Position numbers and translations under genes: made by a program. From Rufibacter sp. DG15C (GTDB lineage Bacteria > Bacteroidota > Bacteroidia > Cytophagales > Hymenobacteraceae), in the NCBI RefSeq assembly GCF_001577755.1, contig NZ_CP010776.1:3100001-3164000 (forward strand): a stretch of 64,000 nt of DNA. The letters run 5' to 3'. This document shows positions 1-7,489 of this stretch, one piece after another. A model generated the notes under the pieces. That model was given only the letters and a program-made list of their open reading frames with translations, ran no database searches and had not been told where the DNA came from. Numbering within the stretch: the first letter of the stretch is position 1; every line of letters begins with the position of its first letter.

Positions 1-1011
1 ATTCACCTCGGGTGTGAGCGTGATACCGAACTTCTCCTGCACCGAGTGGATGATTTCATAGGCCAGTTCTTTGACCTCATTGCCGGTGGCGCCGCCGTAG
101 TTCACTAGCACCAAGGCTTGGTCTTTGTGCACACCGTGTTGGCCCAGGACTTTGCCCTTCCAACCGCATTGCTCAATCATCCAGCCGGCAGGTACTTTCA
201 CGGTGAACTCGCTCACCGGATAGCCGGGCATGTTGGGGTATTGCGCTTTCAACAGCTCAAACTGGGCGATAGGAATCTCGGGGTTTTTGAAGAAGGAACC
301 GGCGTTGCCAATCTTGGCCGGGTCTGGAAGCTTGCTTCTTCTAATATGAATCACTGCGTCACTGATGGCCTTCAAGCTCAACTCTTTCACCTGCATCTCT
401 TCCAGCGTCTGACTTATCGCCCCATAAGAGGTGTTGAAGGTGGGTTTGCGGGTAAGTTGCAGAGTAACTGAGGTGACGATGTATTTGCCTTTGGCGTCTT
501 TCTTGAAAATGCTTTCGCGATAGCCAAAGTTGCACTGGTCTTTGGTGAAGGTGATAAGCTTGCCCGTCTCCATCTCCACAGCCTCTAAAGAGTAGAACGT
601 GTCTTTCAATTCTACCCCGTAGGCCCCAATGTTCTGCAAAGGCGCCGCGCCCACCGTGCCCGGTATTAAAGACAGATTCTCGATGCCGCCCAGGTGATGC
701 TCGATGGAATACAGCACCAGGTCATGCCACGTCTCGCCGCTACCAGATGTCACCAGTACATGCTCGCCGTCGGGTTGGTCTTCCTGGGTGATGCCTTTGA
801 TGCGGTTCAACAGCACGGCCGCCTCCACGTCCTGGGTGAAGAGCACGTTGCTTCCGCCGCCGAGAATCAGTTTAGGCAGGGGTTTGATGGCGGAATGCTG
901 CAAGATGTCCTGAAGTTCCTGGGTAGTGGAAAACTCGGCCAATAAGCTGGCCTTGGCATCTATTCCAAACGTGTTGTAGGGCTTAAGAGAGACCTCTTTC
1001 TTGATTTGCAT
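1..1011 (-). CDS. murB: UDP-N-acetylenolpyruvoylglucosamine reductase, partial (3' end beyond the left edge)
   Basis: Reduces UDP-N-acetylglucosamine-enolpyruvate to UDP-MurNAc with NADPH and FAD, the second committed step of peptidoglycan synthesis in the cytoplasm. Starting at the ATG at 1009-1011 (protein begins MQIKKEVSLKPYNTFGI) 337 codons are open to the edge. Recognisable MurB features: the N-terminal NTFGI segment and LGGGSNVLF of the FAD-binding domain, then PGTVGAAPLQNIGAYG, YRESIFK, and the NAGSFFKNP motif holding the catalytic Ser that donates a proton. These spacings fit the longer type I MurB (E. coli-like). The gene is monocistronic at its 5' end as far as can be seen and diverges from the methyltransferase at 1210. 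murA lies 7 kb away on the same strand but not in the same operon. Confidence 0.95.
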   Translation of the reverse strand, partial: MQIKKEVSLKPYNTFGIDAKASLLAEFSTTQELQDILQHSAIKPLPKLILGGGSNVLFTQDVEAAVLLNRIKGITQEDQPDGEHVLVTSGSGETWHDLVLYSIEHHLGGIENLSLIPGTVGAAPLQNIGAYGVELKDTFYSLEAVEMETGKLITFTKDQCNFGYRESIFKKDAKGKYIVTSVTLQLTRKPTFNTSYGAISQTLEEMQVKELSLKAISDAVIHIRRSKLPDPAKIGNAGSFFKNPEIPIAQFELLKAQYPNMPGYPVSEFTVKVPAGWMIEQCGWKGKVLGQHGVHKDQALVLVNYGGATGNEVKELAYEIIHSVQEKFGITLTPEVN

Positions 1012-1209
1012 GGGCAAAGGTGCTAATCTGGTGCGAGGTAAAATTACGGAAACGTATTGGGATTGGTAAGGCCTGCAGGTCAAACCTGCGAGAATCTTTT
1101 GAGAACCAGCCGGTCTTTGCGGGAGAATGCAACAGACGTGGGCTTTTTTTCTGAACTTGCGCCTATAAAACGCACCTGCGCTTTCATCATCCACCCAACC
1201 AATTTGTCT

Positions 1210-2385
1210 ATGGCCAAAGCTACCAAACCCGAAACCTTTAACATGACCGCCACCACTTTGGCCGGGTTGGAAGAAGTGCTGGCCCAGGAGTTGACGGATT
1301 TAGGGGCGAAGTTTGTGAAAGTGGGCGTACGTGCCGTGACCTTCTCTGGTGACCAACGACTGCTGTACAGCGCCAATCTTTGGTGCCGCACCGCCATCCG
1401 CATTCTCAAGCCCTTCGCGCAGTTCAAGGCCCGGGACGAGAAGGAACTGTACCTGAAAGTGCGGGAACAGGACTGGACCAGGTACCTAACCGTAGACAGC
1501 ACCTTTGCCATAAATGCCGTAGTGGCCCGCTCCACCTTTGAGCACTCGCTGTTCGTCTCGCAATTGACTAAAGATGCCATTGTAGACCAGTTCAGGGATA
1601 ATACCGGCAAGCGCCCCAGCGTAGACGTGGCCACGCCAGATGTGCGTATCAACCTGCACATGCATGAGAACATCGTCACGTTAGCCCTAGATGCCTCTGG
1701 TGATTCTCTGCACCGCCGCGGGTACCGTCAGCAGACCAATGTGGCGCCTTTGAACGAGGTACTAGCCGCCGGTATTTTGATGCTCTCAGGTTGGGATAGA
1801 AAGTCGCCGTTGTATGACCCCATGTGCGGCTCCGGTACCATCCTCGCCGAGGCCGCCATGATGGCCCATAACATTGCCCCCGGCGTGTACCGCCGGGACT
1901 ATGGCTTCATGCGCTGGCCCGACTACAACGCCGAGCTTTACAAGGAAGTCTATCAAGCCGCTTTGGCGCAGGAAGACAAAGAGGTTGAAGTGGAAATTTT
2001 TGGCTCTGACATTGACCCGGACTTTGTGGAGGCCGCGTTCCAAAACCTGGAGTACGCCGAGCTGGACGAATACGTGCGCATCAAAGAACTCAACTTCGCG
2101 GAGGCTACCAAACCCGCAGATAAAGGCACCATTGTAGTAAACCCGCCCTACGGCGAGCGCATTGGGGACGACCGTGAAATGAATGACCTCTACAAGATGA
2201 TAGGGGACACGCTTAAAAGTAATTTCCAGGACTGGGACGCTTTCATCTTTACTGGCAATTTGGAGGCCGCCAAGCACATCGGCTTAAAGCCTTCGCGTAG
2301 GATTGTATTGTATAATGGGCCTATTGAATGCCGCCTTTTCAAATATGAGTTGTACCGTGGCAGTAGGAGAGAACCGGTTGTATAA
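1210..2385 (+). CDS. THUMP-domain class I SAM-dependent rRNA methyltransferase (RlmL N-terminal-half-like)
   Basis: Predicted to methylate a guanine N2 in 23S rRNA; the closest characterised relative by architecture is the m2G2445 methyltransferase half of RlmL. The 391-residue protein (from MAKATKPETFNMTATT) has a THUMP RNA-binding domain at about 50-160 and a Rossmann methyltransferase domain with DPMCGSGTILAEAA (SAM binding) and NPPYGER (the catalytic N-P-P-Y tetrad). I chose the ATG at 1210 because homologues begin close to 'FNMTATTLAGLEEVLAQEL'; the frame is open further upstream to an ATG at 1057 but that extension looks like untranslated leader. It is followed by a dispersed palindrome at 2428 and faces the broken DUF4349 gene. 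Exact target base is inferred from family only. Confidence 0.88.
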   Translation: MAKATKPETFNMTATTLAGLEEVLAQELTDLGAKFVKVGVRAVTFSGDQRLLYSANLWCRTAIRILKPFAQFKARDEKELYLKVREQDWTRYLTVDSTFAINAVVARSTFEHSLFVSQLTKDAIVDQFRDNTGKRPSVDVATPDVRINLHMHENIVTLALDASGDSLHRRGYRQQTNVAPLNEVLAAGILMLSGWDRKSPLYDPMCGSGTILAEAAMMAHNIAPGVYRRDYGFMRWPDYNAELYKEVYQAALAQEDKEVEVEIFGSDIDPDFVEAAFQNLEYAELDEYVRIKELNFAEATKPADKGTIVVNPPYGERIGDDREMNDLYKMIGDTLKSNFQDWDAFIFTGNLEAAKHIGLKPSRRIVLYNGPIECRLFKYELYRGSRREPVV

Positions 2386-2427
2386 TTACTTAACTATATC
2401 GTAAAACCAAAAGAGCCCAAAGACTTT

Positions 2428-2465
2428 CGTTTTTGGGTTCTTTTGGTGAAAACTGGTCAAAAATG
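2428..2465. repeat. Dispersed palindrome copy 1
   Basis: Imperfect inverted repeat, arms CGTTTTTGGGTTCTTTT and AAAACTGGTCAAAAATG, lying between the convergent methyltransferase and DUF4349 reading frames. Member of the window-wide palindrome family. Confidence 0.65.
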
Positions 2466-2467
2466 AT

Positions 2468-3285
2468 TTACACCAAGCCTTTTCTTCTAAGGAATAAAAT
2501 GCCAGCCAGGACCAGCCAAAGCGGCCAGATGTAGCAAAGCCCCACCAACAAAGACAGGAATAACTGCCAGCCCGTCCCGAAGGCATTGTAGAAACGGGTA
2601 CCCAAGCCAATGCGCTCAGAGAAGCTCATGGGTACAACCTGGTAAATGCTCAACCGAATGGTGCTGTAAGCAGTCTGGTCTTTCAGGAAACGGAGGCGGG
2701 CCTCGGCGCTTTCAATTTCTTCCCGAATGCTATCGAGGTATTGCTCCACCTCCAGAATCTCCTTGATGGTATTCGCCTGCGTCAACAAGGCCATATACCT
2801 AGCCTCTATGAGCGCTTGGCCTTGATTCTGGCCTGCACATCCACGTACTCCATGGCTACGTTGTCAGAACCCAGATTCTTAAAGTCCAACTTCACGCTTT
2901 CTTTTTGCAATTGGTCTAGCAGGGGTTGAAACTGATTTGGCTGTACTCTAATGACAAAGTCAGTGGAGAGTTCGTCTTCTTGGCTGTTTTGAGAGGTATT
3001 AGACACCAAGGCGTTGGCCTGCTTAACGGCCGCCTCAATGCGCTGTGTACTCGCCACCATGTCCTTCACTTGAAACCGGACATCAGCCTCCTTGATTACC
3101 AGTTGCGAAGGTGTTTTCTCAGAATTGGAAGTGCTTTCATCATCTTTGGTAGGAGCGGCGGCATCTGTAGCGGCTACCTCTGGTTTAGAAGAAACGGCCG
3201 AATTTTGTGATGATTCACAGCTGTGCAAAAGGAAAGCGAGACAGCAGCAAACTAGTAATAGGATAGGGTTTGTTGGCGTTTTCAT
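2468..3285 (-). pseudogene. DUF4349 lipoprotein, split by a one-base frameshift
   Basis: The 5' part (3285 down to a TAG at 2806-2808) encodes a lipoprotein signal peptide (lipobox ending LLHSC), a Ser/Thr/Asp-rich linker and the first half of a DUF4349 domain ending in VDVQARIKAKR. The remaining half lies in another frame: read from about 2813 it gives LIEARYMALLTQANTI followed by a coiled coil (EILEVEQYLDSIREEI), the AYSTIRLSIYQ strand, and two hydrophobic C-terminal stretches ending in positively charged RRKG at about 2470. Joining KR to LIEAR restores a continuous DUF4349 protein of about 272 residues, so a single base (one C after AAGCGC on the coding strand) appears to be missing. DUF4349 proteins are envelope proteins of unknown function. 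Either a real inactivation, programmed shift or sequencing error. Confidence 0.82.
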
Positions 3286-3365
3286 AGGCGTTAGGGTTTG
3301 TCCTTAATCCCTTCTGCCTCAAGAAGGTAACCCGAAAAATGAAAACAATAAAAAGCATAGTTCGT

Positions 3366-3403
3366 CGTTTTTAGCCTCTTTTAATGAAAACAGCCTAAAA
3401 ACG
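3366..3403. repeat. Dispersed palindrome copy 2
   Basis: Arms CGTTTTTAGCCTCTTTT and AAAACAGCCTAAAAACG around AATG; two mismatches. Lies 20 bases 3' of the PAP2 phosphatase gene on the minus strand. Confidence 0.75.
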
Positions 3404-3422
3404 ATTTGCCAATGGTTAATAT

Positions 3423-4283
3423 TTAAAACGTTACCGAAGCTGTGAAGGAGGCAGACGAAAATCCCACCTGCGGAGCCAGCGTAAAACGCCTCTTACGATT
3501 GCTTAATTTACTTTCGGCCAGATTGTAAAAGAGCAAAGAGCCTTTAGCAGACAAATACCCCAAAGCGACGCCCGCCATGACGTCCGTGGCCCAATGCGCA
3601 TTGTCATTGATGCGTGAAAGACCCACAAGTGTGGCCATACCATATGCCAAGGGTGAAACGATTCTATATTCTTTTCCATACACAGAGGATACAGAGGTAG
3701 CCACGGCGAAGGCCACCGTGGTATGCGAGGAGGGGAAAGAGGTATTCTCTGACACGTCCATGCCCCAGTCATAAAAATGGTTCTCATTGGTGCCGCTGGG
3801 CCGGTAGCGGTGTACCTGGTTTTTGATAAAGCCAGTGACGCCACCACTAATGAGAAGGCTGCCAAATGATACTGTTCCTGCTTTTCTTAGGTTGGGATCA
3901 CCCAGGGCAAATCCTATCACCGCCAAGGTACCCGTGGCGGGCAGGAACAGCCTCTGCCGCCCCATCGGCTCCACTACTTTCGCTAGCTCATCTAGTGGTT
4001 TGGTTCTGTGGGATTGCATGTATTTTTGAAGCGGTTCGTCTACCCAAGCATAGGTAGCCGTCCAAACCGCAGCCCCGGCCAAAACCGCTCCCATCACTTT
4101 AACGGCGGGTGACAACCTGGGCTTTGGAGACTCTGTCCGCGTAGAGTCTGCTAGGGAAACCGAAGTGGATAAAGTATCTCTTAATGCTAAACTGGGCGGT
4201 CCTATCTGGGTTGTTTGGGCCTGGGTAGAGATGTTGACAGCCCAAAGCAACAGAAAGGTTATTCTACTAACGGCCAGTTTCAT
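3423..4283 (-). CDS. PAP2-family phosphatase
   Basis: Membrane-associated acid phosphatase of the PAP2 superfamily, probably acting on lipid phosphates (phosphatidate, undecaprenyl pyrophosphate or lipid A; the substrate cannot be told). The 286-residue protein starts with a signal peptide (MKLAVSRITFLLLWAVN...TQAQ). The three catalytic motifs are intact: KNQVHRYRP (K-x6-RP), FPSSHT (PSGH-like with Ser-Ser-His), and SRINDNAHWATDVMAG (SR-x5-H-x3-D with the nucleophilic His region). Hydrophobic helices surround the motifs. The N-terminal 60 residues, Pro/Ser/Thr rich, are a periplasmic linker. The gene stands alone, with its own 3' palindrome; DUF3570 upstream at 4340 ends only 56 bases before its start, so readthrough from that operon is possible. 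Confidence 0.9.
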   Translation of the reverse strand: MKLAVSRITFLLLWAVNISTQAQTTQIGPPSLALRDTLSTSVSLADSTRTESPKPRLSPAVKVMGAVLAGAAVWTATYAWVDEPLQKYMQSHRTKPLDELAKVVEPMGRQRLFLPATGTLAVIGFALGDPNLRKAGTVSFGSLLISGGVTGFIKNQVHRYRPSGTNENHFYDWGMDVSENTSFPSSHTTVAFAVATSVSSVYGKEYRIVSPLAYGMATLVGLSRINDNAHWATDVMAGVALGYLSAKGSLLFYNLAESKLSNRKRRFTLAPQVGFSSASFTASVTF

Positions 4284-4339
4284 GGTTTGCCTATCAATGC
4301 CATGGATGTGTCAAAATGCAGGCTTCAAACAAAGCCAAA

Positions 4340-5551
4340 TTATTTTAAAGTCACCGCCAACGCCACGGCATCCGCCACCAAGCCCGTGTCACGGTTGTAA
4401 TGGTCATAGCGTACCTCCAGGGTGTTCAGTTTACTGATACCCAAGATGCCGTCGGCTGAATTGTATCTTACATTCAACCCGAACAAGTGGCTGGCAAACT
4501 CTGACAGGTCATAGTCGCTGGTATAGAAGTCCTTCTGAGGGGTGTGCTCCCTATATGGCGCAAAATAATCTGCCGCCGACTGGGTGTAGAACCGGTAGAA
4601 TGGCGACACCGAAAGGAACGGCGTCAGTTTGTAGGGCAGCTCTACCTCTAAGGTATGCGCGGTGATGCCCCAGTCATCTGAGTAGAACCGGTAGAAGGTC
4701 TTCACCAGGATGCGGTCGGTGGCAAAGTAGTTCAGGCGCAGGCCCACCGGGATTTTCACGCGCGAGTCGGGTAGTTTTTCTACATGTACCGAGTTGTCTG
4801 TAAAATAAACGCGCTGGTAGGGCGTGGCCAACTGCCCCGTCTGGTAGGCTAAATCTAGCATGGCAGAGGCTTGCAAGCGCTTGTTGATCACCTGCGCCAG
4901 AGAAACAGACGCGTTATAGGAATTGCGAGGATTGGTGCCGCCCGCGTCTGGGTTGTCTACCGGGCCAGAAGGTGTCTCCAGTGTTCTCAGCTCAATGGGA
5001 TAGATCATGCTCCAGGAGTCCAGGAAGGCGCTCAAAGACAAGCCCACCTCACGGTTTCTATCTTTGGAGAACTTTGCGAAGTTCACGTTCACGCCTTTGG
5101 AGAAGTAGTCATACTCTGTAGAGACAGAAACATCGGCGCCCATGGAGTATCCTTTTTCATCATCCTGCATGGCCCAGGAAAGCGAAGGATAAATGCGGTT
5201 GTCTGCCGCGCTCGCAGAAGAGATGGTGGTAGGGTCAATCAGGTCTGAGGACGCCGAGGAATAATGGTCAAAACCCACCTCCAACCTGAAGGAATGCAGC
5301 CGGTTTCTGGCGTCTCCTTTGGCCATGGTAATGTCAAAGGTGGTGGCCACGTCCGTAAGCTCCTCGGTGCCAATGCCACCCGTCACGGCAGAGTTATTCC
5401 CGTCCTGGGTGTAATAGCTAGATACGAAATTGATCTCCTGGGTCTTGAGCTTCCGGCTTTTGAAAACGGTGCTGTCTGGTTTGGTGGTCTGGCCAAAGGA
5501 ACTGAGAATGGTCAGGAAGAAAAGGGAGGCGTGCAAGTAGATTTTCTGCAT
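4340..5551 (-). CDS. DUF3570 outer-membrane beta-barrel protein
   Basis: A 403-residue exported protein of the uncharacterised DUF3570 family. It begins with a signal peptide (MQKIYLHASLFFLTILSSFGQ) and continues as alternating amphipathic strands rich in Tyr/Asp (for example YYTQDGNN, WSMIYPIELRTLE, FYRFYSDDWGITAHTLEVELPY), ending in a C-terminal strand of barrel type; no enzyme motif is visible. Last gene of a four-gene operon thioredoxin-ApbE-DUF4266-DUF3570, 12 bases after DUF4266. DUF4266 and DUF3570 commonly occur together beside apbE in other bacteria, so I infer it is the outer-membrane part of an exported redox module. Function unknown. Confidence 0.85.
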   Translation of the reverse strand: MQKIYLHASLFFLTILSSFGQTTKPDSTVFKSRKLKTQEINFVSSYYTQDGNNSAVTGGIGTEELTDVATTFDITMAKGDARNRLHSFRLEVGFDHYSSASSDLIDPTTISSASAADNRIYPSLSWAMQDDEKGYSMGADVSVSTEYDYFSKGVNVNFAKFSKDRNREVGLSLSAFLDSWSMIYPIELRTLETPSGPVDNPDAGGTNPRNSYNASVSLAQVINKRLQASAMLDLAYQTGQLATPYQRVYFTDNSVHVEKLPDSRVKIPVGLRLNYFATDRILVKTFYRFYSDDWGITAHTLEVELPYKLTPFLSVSPFYRFYTQSAADYFAPYREHTPQKDFYTSDYDLSEFASHLFGLNVRYNSADGILGISKLNTLEVRYDHYNRDTGLVADAVALAVTLK

Positions 5552-5563
5552 CTTTTTAGCTTT

Positions 5564-5791
5564 TTAGTTACAGCCGCAGCCACCTCCGGTCTTGCCGCCG
5601 TTGGCCCCCGAGGCTCCTTCGCGGTACAGCAAGAAATTCAGTTCGGTCTTCTGCACCTTGCGGGCGTTCAAGACCATTTCGGCGTCATTCAAATACATCT
5701 TGTTGTATTCCTGCACCGTCTGGCAAGAAAAAAGGCTCCCTGCCATGAACAGCAATAAGAGCCTTGCGCAGTTTCTGGATGTAGCATTCAT
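5564..5791 (-). CDS. DUF4266 small lipoprotein; candidate substrate of the adjacent flavin transferase
   Basis: A 75-residue lipoprotein (signal MNATSRNCARLLLLFMAGSLFSC, lipidated Cys about 23). After a short charged helix it ends in a Gly/Cys tail: YREGASGANGGKTGGGCGCN. This tail is the family hallmark. Residues 58-64 (E-G-A-S-G-A-N) resemble the D-x-x-S/T-G-A-S/T site at which ApbE enzymes attach FMN to Ser/Thr, with Ser61 the candidate acceptor; that reading is my inference. Its start codon overlaps the apbE stop (ATGA), so the two are translationally coupled. It precedes the DUF3570 barrel gene. No other domain is recognisable. Confidence 0.8.
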   Translation of the reverse strand: MNATSRNCARLLLLFMAGSLFSCQTVQEYNKMYLNDAEMVLNARKVQKTELNFLLYREGASGANGGKTGGGCGCN

Positions 5792-6747
5792 TCCTTTAGG
5801 CGTATGTTTTTGGAACTGTGTACGCGGTTAACATCATCTACTATTAGGCAGGCAATGTCCCTCATCTGGTTGATGAGTTCCAAGCCCACTTGTACGCCCA
5901 TGACCATCACGGGCGTAGCCATGGCGTCTGCCAACTCCGCATTGGGGCAAAGGATGGTAACGCTCTTAATACCTGTAACGGGCAATCCTGTTTTTGGATT
6001 AATGGTATGGCTGTATTTTTTACCGTCAATGATGGCAAACTTCTCATAGTTGCCCGAAGTAGCCACCGCCATATTTGAGATGTTGAGCTGAGAGAAAGGC
6101 TGGTGCTTGGAATTGGGGTCTGCAATGCCAATGGTCCAAGGCTGGCCATTGGGTTGTAAGCCCCAGGCGCTTAAATCTCCGGCGGCATTCACTATGCCGC
6201 TCTGCACGCCCAGTTGCTGCAAAACGTGTTTTGCCCGCTCAGCGGCATAGCCTTTGCCAATGCCGCCAAAGCCAATACGCATGCCCTGGTGCTTTAAGAA
6301 CACGCTTTTGTCTTTGGGATTGAGCAGGATGTTTTGATAATTAACCAATCGCACAGAGGCCTGGGCTACTTCTTTGGAGGGTAGCGCCGTCATGGTGGGG
6401 TCAAAGTTCCAAAGGCTCTTGTCTACCCCGCCGTAGGTGATGTCAAAGGCGCCCTGGGTCAGGTTTGAGATGCGGATAGACCGCTGGATGAGGTCATAGA
6501 CCTCGGGAGAAGGGGTAAACGGGGCAATACCCGCGTTGGCATTTATCTGATAAGTCTCACTGGTGTCTGAGAACGTAGTGAGCAGTTTTTCAATGCGCTG
6601 AATTTCTGCAATGGCCGCGTCCATTACGGTATCTGCCTCCTGTTGGGTAGGGCTGGCCACCGTCAATTCAAACCGATTCCCCATCAGCTTCTGTACCCGT
6701 CTAAACAACTGCGGCACGTTGGCTGGTAGGGAATCTGAGTGGTTCAC
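5788..6747 (-). CDS. apbE: FAD:protein FMN transferase (ApbE family)
   Basis: ApbE enzymes move FMN from FAD onto a Ser/Thr of exported redox proteins, using Mg2+. The 319-residue protein shows the family pattern: LMGNRFELTV at the start of the domain, SGAFD-like QGAFDITYG, GGIGKGYAAERA, GIVNAAGDLSAWG (nucleotide binding), MAVATSGNYEKF, KYSHTINPKTGLPV (the H-x-I-N-P motif) and ADAMATPVMVMG. I keep the GTG at 6745-6747, which directly follows the thioredoxin stop codon; an internal ATG (LMGNRF) would cut the domain edge. No signal peptide is visible with this start, which is odd because the likely substrates are exported. Overlaps DUF4266 by four bases. Confidence 0.9.
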   Translation of the reverse strand: MNHSDSLPANVPQLFRRVQKLMGNRFELTVASPTQQEADTVMDAAIAEIQRIEKLLTTFSDTSETYQINANAGIAPFTPSPEVYDLIQRSIRISNLTQGAFDITYGGVDKSLWNFDPTMTALPSKEVAQASVRLVNYQNILLNPKDKSVFLKHQGMRIGFGGIGKGYAAERAKHVLQQLGVQSGIVNAAGDLSAWGLQPNGQPWTIGIADPNSKHQPFSQLNISNMAVATSGNYEKFAIIDGKKYSHTINPKTGLPVTGIKSVTILCPNAELADAMATPVMVMGVQVGLELINQMRDIACLIVDDVNRVHSSKNIRLKE

Positions 6748-7176
6748 TTATTTTGTCGTTTTCAGTTGCGCTATAAAGGCCGGGGCGTCTTTAGCAGGAA
6801 TGCCTTCCCACTTCTTCACCACTTTGCCGTTTTCGTCTAAAAGCAATGTTAAAGGAAAAATACCGCTTTTGTTATACTGTTCGGCTAGTTTTTCATTAAG
6901 GCCCATTTGTGCCTTGTCCAGCTGGTTCTTCTTCAATCTAGGGAAGTCAGCATTCACCAGCACCAGGTTCTCAGAGGCGAACTCCTGAAACTGCGGGTTC
7001 TCAAAAATCTGCTTTTCCAGCTTAATACAAGGGCCGCACCAGTCTGAGCCAGAGAAGTTGACCAAGATGTACTTGTGGGTTTCATGGGAGACTTTCTTGG
7101 CCTGCTCCATGTCTTTCAGCCAAGTTGGGTTTGCCGACAAGGACCACGCACTCAGGAATACAAATAGTAAGTTCAT
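6748..7176 (-). CDS. Exported thioredoxin-fold protein (WCGPC)
   Basis: A 142-residue protein with a short signal-like N-terminus (MNLLFVFLSAWSLSA) and a thioredoxin domain carrying the redox motif DWCGPC at about residues 45-50, followed by LEKQIFENPQFQEFA and the cis-Pro region GIFPLTLLLDENGKVV. It resembles the thioredoxin_7/DsbD-gamma-like proteins that keep periplasmic disulfides or cofactors reduced. First gene of the operon with apbE, DUF4266 and DUF3570, whose Cys-containing tail (GGGCGCN) is a plausible partner; that link is inferred from position only. Its stop codon is immediately followed by the apbE GTG. Confidence 0.85.
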   Translation of the reverse strand: MNLLFVFLSAWSLSANPTWLKDMEQAKKVSHETHKYILVNFSGSDWCGPCIKLEKQIFENPQFQEFASENLVLVNADFPRLKKNQLDKAQMGLNEKLAEQYNKSGIFPLTLLLDENGKVVKKWEGIPAKDAPAFIAQLKTTK

Positions 7177-7365
7177 AATTGTAAGGTTAGCAGTAGGACT
7201 GAAATTGGAAAGTAACCGGTATATCTATAAGACAACAACCATGCCTTACTTGGTTCCTGCTAGGTAGTGGTGTAGTCTTTCTTGTAAAACCGAATATAAA
7301 TAAGTTGAGTTGATTTTGTGATGAAATTGCCAAAAACGACTTTTAACAGATATGCTACGCTTTGG

Positions 7366-7404
7366 CCGTTTTTGGGTTCTTTTCTAGAAAATAGGCTAAA
7401 AGTG
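7366..7404. repeat. Dispersed palindrome copy 3
   Basis: Arms CCGTTTTTGGGTTCTTTTC and AAAATAGGCTAAAAGTG around TAG; imperfect pairing. Upstream of the thioredoxin operon, downstream of murA and its separate terminator hairpin. Confidence 0.65.
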
Positions 7405-7435
7405 CAGGTTGCTCTTTAACTAAGAGGTAACAAAA

Positions 7436-7464
7436 AAAGAGGAAGCCCTAAAAGCTTCCTCTTT
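7436..7464 (-). terminator. Intrinsic terminator of murA
   Basis: Stem AAAGAGGAAGC / GCTTCCTCTTT (11 bp, perfect) with a 7-base loop; on the minus strand it is followed by a run of T (the A-run at 7432-7438 on the plus strand). Lies 26 bases past the murA stop. Confidence 0.85.
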
Positions 7465-7489
7465 ATAAAAAATATTATGTAGATACTGC

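Larger units (their letters stand above)
7177..7489. other. Gene-free stretch, 313 bases
   Basis: Between the thioredoxin start and the murA stop. It holds the presumed promoter region of the thioredoxin operon (no clear TAnnTTTG element found), dispersed palindrome copy 3 at 7366-7404 and the murA terminator at 7436-7464. No reading frame worth calling. Confidence 0.7.

Noticed and set aside
1057-1209. Longer N-terminus of the THUMP methyltransferase
   Set aside because: The extension has no domain features and homologues begin near the ATG at 1210.
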